A stretch of DNA of 64,000 bases, from assembly GCF_019711395.1 (NCBI RefSeq), contig NZ_JAIGNL010000001.1, positions 1,550,001 through 1,614,000 on the forward strand, read 5' to 3'. Both the position numbers and the translations under genes were made by a program. The DNA is from Qipengyuania xiapuensis (GTDB lineage Bacteria; Pseudomonadota; Alphaproteobacteria; Sphingomonadales; Sphingomonadaceae). Below, piece by piece: positions 35,479-45,232 of this stretch (position 1 is its first letter; each line of letters begins with the position of its first letter). Below the pieces are notes generated by a model. It saw only the letters and a program-made list of their open reading frames with translations. It did not search any database and had not been told where the DNA came from.

Positions 35479-36323
35479 TGCGCGCGATATTGCTCATGCC
35501 GCTCGTCTTGCTCGCAGGATGCGAGCCGCCTGCGGAAGGTGAGCCGGTTACCCGCACGCGTATCGACGGCAAGGCGGAACCACAGGAGCAGGTCACTCCC
35601 GCCTCGGAGCCGACCGAGAGTGTCACGACGCAGGTCGAAAGCGCCTGCCGCTCGATTATCTTCGAGGACACGCCGCTCACCCACTGCCTCGCGACGCCAT
35701 CGCGTCACACGATCTCTGCGGACCTCGGCCCCTCCGGAGGTGAACCCTATCGCAGCCTTTCGGCCTTCTCGCGCACCCGCGACAGCGCAGGTATCGCCTT
35801 CGCGATGAACGGCGGCATGTATGACGAGGATGGCGAACCGATCGGCTACTTTGTCGAGGATTCGGAACGTCTCCAGACGCTCAATACGAACGACGGCGCG
35901 GGCAACTTCCACATGAAGCCCAACGGTGTGTTCTTCGGCTCCGACGGCAAATGGGAAGTGCGCAGCACCGACGACTTCCTTGCAAATGTGACCGAGCGCC
36001 CGCAGTTCGGAACGCAATCCGGCCCCATGCTGGTGATCGACGGCCAGCTCCATCCCGAGATTTCGCATGACGGGGAATCGCGCCTCGTTCGCAATGGCGT
36101 AGGCGTCGACGAACGTGGCCGTGCGCATTTCGTCATCTCGAATGCCCCGATCAGCTTCGGAAAACTCGCGCGTTTCTACCGCGACGAACTCGATGTGAAG
36201 AACGCGCTCTATCTCGATGGCAACGTGTCGGCCCTGTGGAACCCGGTCACCGAGCGCCTCGACACGGGCGCACCGATCGGGCCGATCATCGTGGTCGAAA
36301 AGAAGGAAGCATCCAGTGAATAG
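35475..36323 (+). CDS. Lipoprotein with phosphodiester glycosidase (NAGPA) domain
   Basis: The 282-residue product begins with a lipoprotein signal; LLAGC puts the lipidated Cys at residue 16. A Pro/Glu/Thr-rich linker follows to about residue 55. The remaining 225 residues look like the NAGPA/DUF2233 phosphodiester glycosidase fold: AFAMNGGMYDEDGEPIGYFV, MKPNGVFFG, TQSGPMLVIDG and ALYLDGNVSALWNP. Family members remove GlcNAc from mannose-6-phosphate diesters in animals. In bacteria they act on envelope glycan or are unassigned. It is coupled to trpE by ATGA, yet it is unrelated to tryptophan synthesis. Confidence 0.84.
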   Translation: MMRAILLMPLVLLAGCEPPAEGEPVTRTRIDGKAEPQEQVTPASEPTESVTTQVESACRSIIFEDTPLTHCLATPSRHTISADLGPSGGEPYRSLSAFSRTRDSAGIAFAMNGGMYDEDGEPIGYFVEDSERLQTLNTNDGAGNFHMKPNGVFFGSDGKWEVRSTDDFLANVTERPQFGTQSGPMLVIDGQLHPEISHDGESRLVRNGVGVDERGRAHFVISNAPISFGKLARFYRDELDVKNALYLDGNVSALWNPVTERLDTGAPIGPIIVVEKKEASSE

Positions 36324-37278
36324 CGAACGCCGCGGCCTCTACCCCGAAATCGAGCCTTACGAGACCGGCATGCTGGATGTCGGCGAAGGTCACTCTTTGT
36401 ATTACGAGCGCGTCGGTACGCCTGGAGCCAAGCCCGCGGTCTTCCTTCACGGCGGCCCCGGAGGCGGCATGTCTGAGGACCATCGCCGCCAATGGGATCC
36501 GGAGCTCTATGATGTGCTTCTTTTCGATCAGCGCGGCTGCGGCAAATCGCTGCCGTTCGCAGACATCGAGAACAACGACACCTGGCGCATCGTCGAGGAC
36601 ATCGAGAAACTCCGCGAAATGTGCGGCCACGAGAGGTGGCAGGCATTCGGCGGCAGCTGGGGCTCCACCCTCGCCCTGGCCTATGCGCAAAAGTACCCCG
36701 AGCGGGTAAGCGAACTGGTCCTGCGCGGCGTGTTCCTTGCCCGCCAGACCGAGAAGGACTGGCTCTACACCTATGGTGCCAGCGAGATCATGGCCGAGCA
36801 GTGGGACGATTTCTCCGGCCTGATCCCGGTGGATGAACGCGGCAATCTCGTGCAGGCCTATTACGACCGGCTCACCAGCGAGGATGAGGAAACCCGTCTC
36901 GCCGCTGCGAAGGAATGGTCGCTGTGGGAAGGCAATGTCGCAACGCTGCTGCCCGACGAGGACCTGCTCGACAGCTTCGCCGATCCCTCCAAGGCCGTTC
37001 CTTTCGCAAGGATCTGCGCCAAGTTCTTCCTCGAGGACTTCTTCCTCGATGAAGCGCAACTGCTGAAAGACGTCGACAAGATCAAGCACATCCCCGGCAT
37101 CATCGTGCAGGGCCGTCACGACATCTGCACTCCGCCGACCTCCGCCTGGGCCCTGAAGAAGGCCTGGCCGGAAGCCGACCTCTGGATCGTCCACGATGCG
37201 GGCCATTCTGCCGGGGAACCCGGGATCATCGACGGGCTGGTGCGCGCCACCGACAAGCTCGCCGGCAAGCATGACTGA
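36316..37278 (+). CDS. pip: Prolyl iminopeptidase
   Basis: This alpha/beta hydrolase of about 320 residues (peptidase S33) removes N-terminal proline. Signature motifs are the oxyanion HGGPGGG, DQRGCGKS, nucleophile Ser in FGGSWGSTLALAYAQ, Asp in QGRHDICTPP and His in VHDAGHSAGEPG. The DDLSxF-type PIP blocks PFADIENNDTWRIVEDIEKL and ARICAKFFLEDFFL are present. No signal peptide is seen, so it is cytoplasmic. Start GTG 36316 overlaps the end of the lipoprotein gene and follows AAGGAAG. An in-frame ATG at 36217 would give an unconserved Arg-rich N-terminus. Confidence 0.95.
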   Translation: MNSERRGLYPEIEPYETGMLDVGEGHSLYYERVGTPGAKPAVFLHGGPGGGMSEDHRRQWDPELYDVLLFDQRGCGKSLPFADIENNDTWRIVEDIEKLREMCGHERWQAFGGSWGSTLALAYAQKYPERVSELVLRGVFLARQTEKDWLYTYGASEIMAEQWDDFSGLIPVDERGNLVQAYYDRLTSEDEETRLAAAKEWSLWEGNVATLLPDEDLLDSFADPSKAVPFARICAKFFLEDFFLDEAQLLKDVDKIKHIPGIIVQGRHDICTPPTSAWALKKAWPEADLWIVHDAGHSAGEPGIIDGLVRATDKLAGKHD

Positions 37279-37798
37279 GCATTCGATAACTCAGGAATAC
37301 GATCTCGATCTTGCGGTACGAGCCGTTGCGCTCGACTGTTCACTTAGAAAGACTCCAACCATCCGGCGAAATATCTTCGTCGGAATGATGTTTGTGAATT
37401 TGCTGCTTCTTTTTTCCTTGCACCGGCCCGACGGAGTTCTGGAAATTTCGGTAATGTTGGGAGTGGCCACCCTGGTTGCCTATTTGCTTGCGTGGCCGCC
37501 CAAGAGGTTCGAGGCTTTTGGGCTGAAGCCGCAAATCAAGGCCCGGCAGGAGCAATTGGGGTTAGAAGAGGGAACCACCACCTACTATTTCGACCAAGTT
37601 GGAATGGTCGTCGAATCCGACTTCTTGGGCGGCTCGATTCCTTGGGAAAAACTGCATGGATGGCATGATGCCGCCGATCTACTTCTGATCTACCGAGCCC
37701 CCAGAGTGTTCTACTATCTCGACAAGAAGCAGATCGATGCTGCAATCCTTAGCGATATCAAGGATTGGCTGGTTGCGTCTTCCGGCAAGCAGATTTAG
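37271..37798 (+). CDS. YcxB-like membrane protein
   Basis: This protein of about 175 residues has two adjacent transmembrane helices (about residues 35-75: [16 protein letters not shown] and [17 protein letters not shown]). A soluble C-terminal domain follows with [19 protein letters not shown]-type pattern, [15 protein letters not shown] and [13 protein letters not shown], which matches YcxB-like domains. The function is unknown. Its ATG overlaps the pip stop by 8 bases. Two sampled 60-base lines (37381 and 37561) are 48 percent GC, against 65 percent in sampled lines of pip and trpG, suggesting a recent arrival in the trp cluster. Confidence 0.72.
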   Translation: MTEHSITQEYDLDLAVRAVALDCSLRKTPTIRRNIFVGMMFVNLLLLFSLHRPDGVLEISVMLGVATLVAYLLAWPPKRFEAFGLKPQIKARQEQLGLEEGTTTYYFDQVGMVVESDFLGGSIPWEKLHGWHDAADLLLIYRAPRVFYYLDKKQIDAAILSDIKDWLVASSGKQI

Positions 37799-37809
37799 CG
37801 CAGCGCATC

Positions 37810-38409
37810 ATGATCCTCGTAATCGACAATTACGACAGCTTCACCTTCAACCTCGTCCACTACCTCATGGAACTGGGCGCCGAGGTCGAAGTCGTTCGCA
37901 ACGACGCCATTACGGCGCGCGAGGCGCTGGAGCGCGAGGCTGCGGGCTATCTCATTTCACCGGGGCCTTGCACTCCGAACGAGGCTGGTGTCAGTCTCGA
38001 TCTCGTGGCCGCCTGCGCAGATGCGAGGAAGCCTCTGCTTGGCGTGTGCCTAGGCCATCAGTCGATTGGACAACATTTCGGCGGGCGCGTGGTGCGCGGC
38101 GGGCTCATGCACGGAAAGACCAGCCCGCTCACTCATGACGGGACAGGCGTCTTCGCGGGCCTCCCCTCACCGTACGAAGCAACCCGCTACCACTCGCTCA
38201 TCGTCGAGGACATTCCCGATTCCCTCCTGGTGAACGCGACCAGCGAAACACCGGGCCTGGACGGCTCAAGCGTCATGGGTTTCCGCCACCGCGATCTGCC
38301 CATCCACGGCGTGCAGTTCCATCCCGAGAGCATCGCCACCGAACATGGTCATGCCTTGCTCGCCAATTTCCTCGAAATCTGCGGCATCGACGCCAAGGAG
38401 CCCGCGTGA
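37810..38409 (+). CDS. trpG: Anthranilate synthase component II (glutamine amidotransferase)
   Basis: This 199-residue class I amidotransferase supplies ammonia to Trp[20 protein letters not shown] is the classical start. [12 protein letters not shown], the nucleophile Cys in [16 protein letters not shown], and the His-Glu pair in [14 protein letters not shown] complete the triad. Start ATG 37810 is 11 bases after the YcxB-like gene. The stop overlaps trpD (GTGA). TrpE lies three genes upstream, so the two subunits are separated by a lipoprotein, a peptidase and a membrane protein. Confidence 0.97.
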   Translation: MILVIDNYDSFTFNLVHYLMELGAEVEVVRNDAITAREALEREAAGYLISPGPCTPNEAGVSLDLVAACADARKPLLGVCLGHQSIGQHFGGRVVRGGLMHGKTSPLTHDGTGVFAGLPSPYEATRYHSLIVEDIPDSLLVNATSETPGLDGSSVMGFRHRDLPIHGVQFHPESIATEHGHALLANFLEICGIDAKEPA

Positions 38410-39398
38410 AGACCCTGCCCCCTGCCGACACCCATCTCACCGAAGACAAGGCGCACGAGGTATTCGGCTGGATCCTCGACGGGGAAACCAGTGACGACGA
38501 GATCGGCCGCTTCCTGGTCGAAATGTCGGCGCGTAGCGAAACTTCCGAAGAAATCGCCGGTGCAGCCCGCGCCCTTCGCGAGCGCCTGATCCCGATCGAT
38601 GCGCCCGAGGGCACGGTCGATTGCTGCGGGACGGGCGGTGACGGGCATCATACGCTCAACGTCTCGACGGCAGTCAGCCTGCTGGTCGCTGCCAGCGGTG
38701 TCCCCGTGGCGAAGCACGGCAACCGCGCCGCGAGCAGCAAATCTGGCGCAGCAGACACGCTCGAAGCGCTTGGCCTCGACATGGAAGCAGCCGGAAGAAC
38801 CGCCGAGAAGACCTTGGCAGAACTGGGCATTTGCTTCCTATTCGCGAAGAACCATCACCCGGCCATGGGTCGCATCCAGCCAATTCGCCAGAAGCTGGGC
38901 GTGCGGACAATCTTCAACCTCATGGGACCGTTGTCGAACCCGGCTGGCGTCAAGCGCCAGCTGATCGGTATCGCGCGCCCTGCCTATGTACCGATCTACG
39001 CTGCCGCCAAGGCGAAACTCGGCACGGAACGCACTTTCATCGCTTCGGGAGACGAAGGGCTCGACGAACTGAGCCTGGCAGGCGGAAACGAGCTGGCTGA
39101 TGTCACCGGCAATGATTTCGAAATGCGCCGGATTGTCGCAGTGCAGGCCAACCTCCCCCACGCGCCGGTCGAGGCGATCCGCGGCGGCGACCCGGCACAC
39201 AATGCAAAAGCGCTCGAGGCACTCCTGATGGGTGCGCCCGGCCCATATCGTGACGCGGTGCTCTTCAATGCCTCCGCAACGCTGATCGTCGCGGGCAAGA
39301 CCGACGACTGGACCGAAGGCGCCGAAATCGCTGCCGAAGCGATCGATTCCGGCCGTGCCAAGCAGCTTCTCGCTGACTGGATCGCTCTCGCCCGATGA
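38406..39398 (+). CDS. trpD: Anthranilate phosphoribosyltransferase
   Basis: This 330-residue enzyme transfers phosphoribose from PRPP to anthranilate. The PRPP site is [15 protein letters not shown] (about residues 78-92), followed by [17 protein letters not shown] and the anthranilate-site [37 protein letters not shown] is the other diagnostic block. The GTG start overlaps the trpG stop as GTGA and the stop overlaps trpC as ATGA, so trpG, trpD and trpC are strictly coupled. Confidence 0.98.
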   Translation: MKTLPPADTHLTEDKAHEVFGWILDGETSDDEIGRFLVEMSARSETSEEIAGAARALRERLIPIDAPEGTVDCCGTGGDGHHTLNVSTAVSLLVAASGVPVAKHGNRAASSKSGAADTLEALGLDMEAAGRTAEKTLAELGICFLFAKNHHPAMGRIQPIRQKLGVRTIFNLMGPLSNPAGVKRQLIGIARPAYVPIYAAAKAKLGTERTFIASGDEGLDELSLAGGNELADVTGNDFEMRRIVAVQANLPHAPVEAIRGGDPAHNAKALEALLMGAPGPYRDAVLFNASATLIVAGKTDDWTEGAEIAAEAIDSGRAKQLLADWIALAR

Positions 39399-40189
39399 AC
39401 AAGCTCGAACAAATCTGCGCGACCAAGCGCGATGAAGTCGCCGCGCGCAAGGCGGAGCACAGCCTTGATAAGCTCGACGGCATTGCCCGCGAGCAATCCG
39501 CGCCGCGTGGATTCCAGAAGCGTCTCGCTGCGGCTCAGGACAAGGGTTTCGGCCTCATCGCCGAGATAAAGAAGGCCTCACCCTCGAAAGGTCTCATCCG
39601 TGCCGACTTCCAGCCTGCCGAGCACGCGCGTGCCTATGCGGCAGGCGGCGCCGCTTGCCTATCTGTCCTGACAGACGCGCCCTACTTCCAGGGACACAAG
39701 GATTACCTCGTAGAAGCACGTGCGGCCTGCGACCTTCCGGTCCTGCGCAAGGATTTCATGGTCGATCCCTGGCAAGTCGCCGAGGCACGCGCACTCGGTG
39801 CCGACGCCATCCTGATCATCGTGGCTGCCCTCGAGGATGGACAGATGGCGGAGATCGAAAGCGCCGCGATCGAACGCGGCATGGATGTCCTCGTCGAAGT
39901 TCACGATGCCGAAGAGCTTGAACGCGCTGCTGCACTGGCGTCACGCCTTCTCGGGGTAAACAATCGTAATCTCAAGACCTTCGAGACCGATCTTGCGACC
40001 ACGGAGCAACTTTCCGCACTCGCGCCATCTGACGCGTTGCTGGTCGGCGAAAGTGGAATCTTCAGTCACGAAGACTGCCAGCGGCTCGCCCGCTCCGGTG
40101 TACGCAGCTTCCTTGTCGGCGAGAGCCTGATGCGGCAAGCTGACGTCGAGGCAGCCACCAGGACGCTGCTTAAAGGTCAGGCGAACTGA
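39395..40189 (+). CDS. trpC: Indole-3-glycerol phosphate synthase
   Basis: This 264-residue TIM barrel closes the indole ring from carboxyphenylaminodeoxyribulose phosphate. Catalytic Lys positions appear in [14 protein letters not shown] and [15 protein letters not shown], and the Glu in [26 protein letters not shown] and [13 protein letters not shown] form the phosphate-binding end. It stands alone, not fused to TrpF. trpF, trpB and trpA are not in the window and are probably a second cluster. It is followed by moaC with a one-base gap. Confidence 0.98.
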   Translation: MNKLEQICATKRDEVAARKAEHSLDKLDGIAREQSAPRGFQKRLAAAQDKGFGLIAEIKKASPSKGLIRADFQPAEHARAYAAGGAACLSVLTDAPYFQGHKDYLVEARAACDLPVLRKDFMVDPWQVAEARALGADAILIIVAALEDGQMAEIESAAIERGMDVLVEVHDAEELERAAALASRLLGVNNRNLKTFETDLATTEQLSALAPSDALLVGESGIFSHEDCQRLARSGVRSFLVGESLMRQADVEAATRTLLKGQAN

Positions 40190-40190
40190 C

Positions 40191-40664
40191 GTGAGCAGCC
40201 TGACCCATCTCGACAAGCACGGCGCGGCCCGCATGGTCGACGTGGGAGGAAAGGCGGAAACGACGCGCAAGGCCGTGGCCGAGGGCCGGATCCGGATGAC
40301 CGTCGAGGCGCTCGAGGCGATTATGTCCGGAGAGACCGCGAAAGGCGATGCGCTTGCCACTGCGCGCATTGCGGGGATCATGGCCGCCAAGAAGACCGGC
40401 GAGCTCATCCCCCTGTGCCACCCTTTGGGATTGGAAAGTGTCACCGTCGAATTCAGCCGCGAATCGGATGCTATTCGCGTAACCGCAAGTGCCTCGCTGA
40501 CCGGTAAAACCGGCGTGGAGATGGAGGCGATGACCGCTGCCAGCGTTGCGCTACTCACGCTCTACGACATGGGCAAAGCGCTCGACAGAGCCATGGTCAT
40601 CGACGGCGTGCGCCTCCTTGAAAAGCAGGGCGGCAAGTCCGGAAACTGGCGAGCAGAGGACTGA
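40191..40664 (+). CDS. moaC: Cyclic pyranopterin monophosphate synthase
   Basis: This 157-residue enzyme makes cPMP, the first pterin of molybdenum cofactor synthesis, from the MoaA product. Conserved blocks are [39 protein letters not shown] and [20 protein letters not shown], the last two lining the active site; the KALDRAMVI segment supplies a catalytic Asp and Lys. The GTG start follows the trpC stop by one base. The trpC-moaC(-moeA)-lexA order is common in alphaproteobacteria; moeA is not between moaC and lexA here. Confidence 0.96.
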   Translation: MSSLTHLDKHGAARMVDVGGKAETTRKAVAEGRIRMTVEALEAIMSGETAKGDALATARIAGIMAAKKTGELIPLCHPLGLESVTVEFSRESDAIRVTASASLTGKTGVEMEAMTAASVALLTLYDMGKALDRAMVIDGVRLLEKQGGKSGNWRAED

Positions 40665-40669
40665 AACGG

Positions 40670-40681
40670 GAACGCCTGTTC
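40670..40681. repeat. GAAC-N4-GTTC palindrome after moaC
   Basis: The palindrome GAACGCCTGTTC lies 6 bases after the moaC stop and about 35 bases before the lexA -35 box. Its form resembles the Gram-positive LexA box (GAAC-N4-GTTC). The alphaproteobacterial box is a direct repeat instead. A role in lexA control is possible but unsupported. Confidence 0.35.
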
Positions 40682-40714
40682 TCCACACAACCTGCTCCAG
40701 AATGGCGGGATTGC

Positions 40715-40743
40715 TTGACTTGCGAAAATTGGTTGCCTAATTG
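40715..40743 (+). promoter_or_regulatory. lexA promoter
   Basis: TTGACT at 40715-40720 and TAATTG at 40738-40743 with a 17-base spacer form a good housekeeping promoter. It lies 62 bp before the lexA ATG, and the -10 box touches the LexA operator that follows. Confidence 0.75.
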
Positions 40744-40771
40744 TTCCACATTCGTTCACAGGTTTGTGAAC
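40743..40771. promoter_or_regulatory. LexA operator (GTTC-N7-GTTC) with adjoining palindrome
   Basis: GTTC at 40743-40746 and GTTC at 40754-40757, seven bases apart, form exactly the alphaproteobacterial SOS box. The second half also begins a perfect palindrome, GTTCACA-GGTT-TGTGAAC (40754-40771). Both overlap the -10 and start region, so binding would block transcription. Autoregulation of lexA is the expected result. Confidence 0.85.
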
Positions 40772-40805
40772 AGGATAAATGTGAAACGAATTGGGGAGTG
40801 ACCCG

Positions 40806-41498
40806 ATGCTGACTGCCAAGCAGCACGAATTGATCCGCTTCATCCAGGAACGTCTGGAAGAGACAGGCATCTCGCCCTCTTTCGAGGAAATGAAGGATGC
40901 GCTCGATCTCAAGAGTAAGTCCGGGGTTCATCGCCTGATCTCTGCGCTCGAGGAACGCGGTTTCATCCGCCGCCTGCCCAACAGGGCGCGTGCGCTGGAA
41001 ATCATCAAGCTGCCCGAAGATTCGGTCACCAGCCCCTCCAGGCCGAGCGCGCCTGCGAATGACGCCGTAGTCGCTGCGCATTCCGCAAAGGCAGTCGCGC
41101 CCGAACCTGCCAATGACATTATCGAGGTCCCGCTGCACGGCCGGATCGCCGCAGGCGCTCCGATCGAAGCGATCGAGGGACAGTCGAGCATGCCCGTCCC
41201 CGCCGCCCTCCTCGGCCCGGGCGATCACTATGCGCTCGAAGTCTCGGGCGATTCCATGATCGAAGCCGGAATCTTCGACGGCGACTTCGCGCTCGTGAAG
41301 CGCGCGGAAACAGCACGCGATGGCGAGATCGTCGTTGCACTGGTCGACAACGAGGAAGCGACGCTGAAGTACCTGCGCAAGGAAGGTGCGATGGTCCGCC
41401 TCGATCCGGCGAACGGCGCTTACGAACCGCAGGTCTATGAGGCTGGCCGGGTTAAGGTGCAGGGCAAGCTTGCCGGTCTGCTGCGCCGCTATCACTGA
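40806..41498 (+). CDS. lexA: SOS repressor LexA
   Basis: The 230-residue repressor has a winged-helix N-terminus ([54 protein letters not shown]). A linker of about 40 residues is followed by the S24 autoprotease domain. The cleavage bond is Ala116-Gly117 in [10 protein letters not shown]. Ser150 in [11 protein letters not shown] and Lys188 in [11 protein letters not shown] form the catalytic dyad. When RecA filaments form on damaged DNA, LexA cuts itself and SOS genes are induced. ATG 40806 matches the family start; an ATG five codons earlier is less likely. Promoter and operator are directly upstream. Confidence 0.97.
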   Translation: MLTAKQHELIRFIQERLEETGISPSFEEMKDALDLKSKSGVHRLISALEERGFIRRLPNRARALEIIKLPEDSVTSPSRPSAPANDAVVAAHSAKAVAPEPANDIIEVPLHGRIAAGAPIEAIEGQSSMPVPAALLGPGDHYALEVSGDSMIEAGIFDGDFALVKRAETARDGEIVVALVDNEEATLKYLRKEGAMVRLDPANGAYEPQVYEAGRVKVQGKLAGLLRRYH

Positions 41499-41527
41499 TA
41501 ACCCGGCGGAGTAGTCCGGAGATTTCG

Positions 41528-41559
41528 AAAGGGCGTCCAAGCCGATTGGGCGCCCTTTT
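41528..41559. terminator. Bidirectional terminator between lexA and comEC
   Basis: AAAGGGCG at 41528-41535 pairs with CGCCCTTT at 41551-41558. Inside it CCAA pairs with TTGG around GCCGA, with a T/G mismatch. A TTTT run follows on the plus strand and the mirror A-run gives T's on the minus strand. It serves both convergent genes. Confidence 0.8.
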
Positions 41560-41566
41560 CCATTGC

Positions 41567-43753
41567 CTAGTCGAATTCGGGCGGGTCCCACCAACCATGC
41601 GCACCCTGCCCATCCGCTACCCTGTCGATCCGCTCTTCCTCTAGGTGGATCGAAAGTCCCCCATTCTGGGCAAGAAAGCGGCCATCGGCCTTCAACCATT
41701 TCGGGGCGCAACTGCGCGGTAGCCAGCGATCGGCAATCACGATGTCGGCCCTTTCGCATGCTGCTGCCAATTGCCGCTCATCGATGCGGTTCTTGGTGCG
41801 AGCGACCATGAGATGCCAGGTGCGACCGCCTTTCACTATCGGTAGGCTGCAGAAGTCCGCGCTGCAGCGCGCCCCTTTCCATTGCGACACGAGCATGGGA
41901 ACTGCCTCGGTGCCTGCCAGCTCGACGATGTTCTCCCGCGCGTATGATCCCGCGGTGTCTCGCAGGACGTAGACCCCCCCGTCACTATCGACCAATCCGA
42001 TGTCGCGACCATCCCGGGTCACGAGGATATCCGGCGTCGGGGTCGCCATCAGCATCGCCACGCCGACAAGGACCGGGAGGAAACCAAGCAGTCTTTCCCG
42101 CCCTCGCCAGAGCGCCAGCCAGAGACTGCCCGCGAGGAACACCAGCAATGTGCCAAGCCCGATGTGCGGCACGAGTTTGACTGCTCCCGGCTGTCCGGCG
42201 GTTACACGCGCGATCCACAGGAGAAGATCGAGCGATTGTCCGGCGAGCCACCAGAACGGAGCACCTGCGCCGACGAGGTCGAGCAGCAGCGCGACCGCGA
42301 TCAGGGGCATGGACATGAATGTGACGAGGGGGATGGCAACCACATTGGCGAACGCCCCGTAAAGACCCGCCCGGTGGAAATGGAACAGGACGATGGGGGT
42401 TAAAGCCAGCTCGATAACCACACCGGTCACGAACAGCATGAGCACGCGCCTAACCAGCCAGCGGCTTCGCCCCTCTTCCCTCGGAGCAAGAAAGCTCCTC
42501 ACCGGCTGCGAATTATGCAGTGCGACGATCGCGATAACCGCGGCAAAGCTCATCTGGAAACTCGGCCCGACCAGGGATTCGGGCCACAGGAAGAGGACAG
42601 TGGCCGCCGCGACAGCCACCATGCGCAGGGACAAGGGCTCGCGCCCCAATGCAAGGGCTGCAAGCACGAGCAGCGCTCCGATGCAGCTTCGCACGGTCGG
42701 CACTTGGGCGCCGGTCAGCAAGGTATAGGCGATCCCGGCCAGAGCAGCGATCGCTGCAGCGACGAGCGGCAGGCGTACGCGCAGCGTGAGCCAAGGCCAC
42801 AGGGCGATCAGCTTCGATGCGAGGAAATACGCAGCAGCGATGACGGCGCTCACGTGAAGGCCGCTGATGGAAAGCAGGTGGGTCAGACCCGCATCGCGCA
42901 TGGCGACCTCGTCCTCCCTCGCGATCGATCCGCGATCTCCGCTCGCAAATGCCGCGGCTATCGTGCCCGACGCCCCGCCGAGCTGGTCCCTCACATGCGC
43001 CGAAAGCCAGCGCTGCACTTGCGCGATGGCGCCCTCCCCTCCCGGCGCTTCCTCGACCAGGCGGATAGTCCCAACGAGCGACCCCGTGGCAGCAAAACCC
43101 TTGAACCAGGCTGCCCTTGCGAAATCATATGCCCCGGGAAGGAGCGGTGCCGATGGGGGCATCAGGCGCGCTCTCGCTTCGATCCTCGCACCTTCGCGCA
43201 GGAAATCCCGATCCTTATCCAGCGGAACGTTGACCCGGACACGCATGGCCCGCCCGTTCTCGGCATCGCGCGTAGCGAGCACGAGCCGAACTCTTCCTTC
43301 TGCCGGCTGCTCCTCGCGTTCGAGTATCCTCGCATCGAGCATCATCACCGAAGGTCGCGCCACGGGCTCCGCACCGACTGTCTCGGATCGCGCCCAGACC
43401 AGCACGAGGCCTATCGCGAACGCAACGCCGAGCGCCGTTCCTGCGAGGCGCAACTCTGCTCTGTCTTCACGCTGTCGCCAAAGTGATTGCGCTGCCAGTG
43501 AAAGGCCAAGCCCCATGACGATTGCCAGGATCCACTGCCACTGGGCCCCCAGCACGAACCAGCTCCCAACTCCGCTGGCCAGGGCCACCACCAGCCAGGG
43601 GCCACGGTCGAAGCCCGATGCGCCAAGAAACCCTTCGAAACCGCTCGCGAATCTGGACAATATGGCGCGCATGCGCCAAGGGCGCTGCACTGCAGCATCG
43701 GCGGTATCATCCGCATCGCCGAACGGAACCAGCGGCGTCCCCTGCGTCGCCAT
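41567..43753 (-). CDS. comEC: ComEC/Rec2 DNA-uptake channel
   Basis: This polytopic protein of about 728 residues carries transforming DNA across the inner membrane. An N-terminal hydrophobic part is followed by an OB-like soluble domain (about 145-240) with PGAYDFARAAWFKGFAATG, the DUF4131 region. The competence domain has the signature MRDAGLTHLLSISGLHVSAV, ALAGIAYTLLTGAQVPTVRS and GPSFQMSFAAVIAIVAL. The C-terminal metallo-beta-lactamase part is short and lacks the HxHxDH motif, as in many proteobacterial versions. Start ATG 43753 is chosen over an extension to 43876 that would overlap gltX. It implies latent competence if partners exist. Confidence 0.93.
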   Translation of the reverse strand: MATQGTPLVPFGDADDTADAAVQRPWRMRAILSRFASGFEGFLGASGFDRGPWLVVALASGVGSWFVLGAQWQWILAIVMGLGLSLAAQSLWRQREDRAELRLAGTALGVAFAIGLVLVWARSETVGAEPVARPSVMMLDARILEREEQPAEGRVRLVLATRDAENGRAMRVRVNVPLDKDRDFLREGARIEARARLMPPSAPLLPGAYDFARAAWFKGFAATGSLVGTIRLVEEAPGGEGAIAQVQRWLSAHVRDQLGGASGTIAAAFASGDRGSIAREDEVAMRDAGLTHLLSISGLHVSAVIAAAYFLASKLIALWPWLTLRVRLPLVAAAIAALAGIAYTLLTGAQVPTVRSCIGALLVLAALALGREPLSLRMVAVAAATVLFLWPESLVGPSFQMSFAAVIAIVALHNSQPVRSFLAPREEGRSRWLVRRVLMLFVTGVVIELALTPIVLFHFHRAGLYGAFANVVAIPLVTFMSMPLIAVALLLDLVGAGAPFWWLAGQSLDLLLWIARVTAGQPGAVKLVPHIGLGTLLVFLAGSLWLALWRGRERLLGFLPVLVGVAMLMATPTPDILVTRDGRDIGLVDSDGGVYVLRDTAGSYARENIVELAGTEAVPMLVSQWKGARCSADFCSLPIVKGGRTWHLMVARTKNRIDERQLAAACERADIVIADRWLPRSCAPKWLKADGRFLAQNGGLSIHLEEERIDRVADGQGAHGWWDPPEFD

Positions 43754-43781
43754 GTAAACTGTTGAAAGGATTGACGAGGGA

Positions 43782-45212
43782 ATGGCAAGCGAAACCGGTA
43801 AAGAGGTCGTCACGCGGTTCGCACCCTCGCCCACGGGCTTCCTCCACATCGGTGGTGCACGTACGGCGCTGTTCAACTGGCTCTATGCGCGCCACCACGG
43901 CGGCAAGGCTCTGCTGCGCATCGAGGATACCGACCGCAAACGCAGCACCCAGGAAGCCATCGACAAGATCATCGAAGGTCTCGACTGGCTGGGCCTCGAT
44001 TTCGACGAAGCCCCGGTGTTCCAGTCCGACCGCGCGGCTCGCCATGCAGAGGTGGCAAACCAGCTTCTCGAAGCCGGCCACGCCTACAAATGTTTCGCGA
44101 CGCCCGAAGAACTCGAGGAAATGCGCGCTGAGCAGCGCGCGAACAAGCAGCCCATGCGTTACGACCGTCGCTGGCGCGATCGCGACGAGAGTGAAGCACC
44201 TGCCGGTGCTCCCTATGTGATCCGCCTCAAGGTTCCCACCGAGGGCGAAACCGTCATCGAAGACGAGGTCCAGGGCAAGGTCACCGTCAAGAACGCCGAA
44301 ATCGACGATTACGTCCTGCTACGCGCCGATGGCACGCCGACCTACATGCTCGCCGTGGTCGTCGACGATCACGATATGGGCGTCACCCACATCATCCGCG
44401 GTGACGACCACCTCAACAACGCATTCCGCCAGCTTCCTGTGATCCGCGCGATGAACGAGATCGAAGGCGGCTGGCCCGACCCGGTCTATGCCCACGTTCC
44501 GCTGATCCATGGCTCGGACGGCGCAAAGCTGTCCAAGCGGCATGGTGCCGTCGGCGTCGAAGCCTATCGCGACGAGGAAGGTGTGCTTCCCGAAGCGCTC
44601 TTCAATTACCTCCTGCGCCTCGGATGGGGCCATGGCGACCGCGAAGAAGTCACGCGCGAAGAAGCGATCGAGCTGTTCGACCTCGACGGTGTCGGCAAGA
44701 GCCCCTCGCGCTTCGACATCAAGAAGCTCCAGAACCTGAACGGCCACTACATTCGCGAAGCCGACGATGCCCGGCTTGCCGCGCTGGTCGCCGAGAAGCT
44801 CGGTCCCGATGCTGACGAGGCGCTCCTGACCGAGGCGATGCCGGTGCTCAAGACCCGCGCGCGGAGCATTAACGAGCTCGCCGATGGCGCGGCCTTCCTT
44901 TTCCAGAAGCGCCCCCTCGAAATGACCGAGAAAGCCGCAGGCCTCCTCGACGATGAAGCCCGAGACAGGCTTAGCGGTTTGTCTAAGGTTCTTGCCGAGG
45001 AAAATAGCTGGACAATCGAGGCTCTCGAAGCCACTACGAAATCGTATGCCGAGCAGCTCGAACTGGGTCTCGGCAAGCTGGCGCAGCCCATGCGGGCGGC
45101 GCTGACGGGCACCACCACATCGCCCGGAATTTTCGATGTACTGGTCCTGCTGGGCAAGGATGAATCGCTCGCGCGTATCGACGCGCAGGCCTCGCCCGCA
45201 GGCAAGGAATAA
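43782..45212 (+). CDS. gltX: Glutamyl-tRNA synthetase
   Basis: This 476-residue class I synthetase charges tRNA-Glu. [23 protein letters not shown] contains the HIGH-type motif (residues 11-33), [24 protein letters not shown] the active-site strand, and [14 protein letters not shown] the KMSKS-type motif. The C-terminal anticodon-binding part is helical. Alphaproteobacteria often carry two gltX copies, one misacylating tRNA-Gln, and this sequence alone does not say which this is. It is divergent from comEC with a gap of about 28 bp and precedes gltA by 20 bp. Confidence 0.97.
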   Translation: MASETGKEVVTRFAPSPTGFLHIGGARTALFNWLYARHHGGKALLRIEDTDRKRSTQEAIDKIIEGLDWLGLDFDEAPVFQSDRAARHAEVANQLLEAGHAYKCFATPEELEEMRAEQRANKQPMRYDRRWRDRDESEAPAGAPYVIRLKVPTEGETVIEDEVQGKVTVKNAEIDDYVLLRADGTPTYMLAVVVDDHDMGVTHIIRGDDHLNNAFRQLPVIRAMNEIEGGWPDPVYAHVPLIHGSDGAKLSKRHGAVGVEAYRDEEGVLPEALFNYLLRLGWGHGDREEVTREEAIELFDLDGVGKSPSRFDIKKLQNLNGHYIREADDARLAALVAEKLGPDADEALLTEAMPVLKTRARSINELADGAAFLFQKRPLEMTEKAAGLLDDEARDRLSGLSKVLAEENSWTIEALEATTKSYAEQLELGLGKLAQPMRAALTGTTTSPGIFDVLVLLGKDESLARIDAQASPAGKE

Positions 45213-45232
45213 GACGGACCAAGGAGATACGC

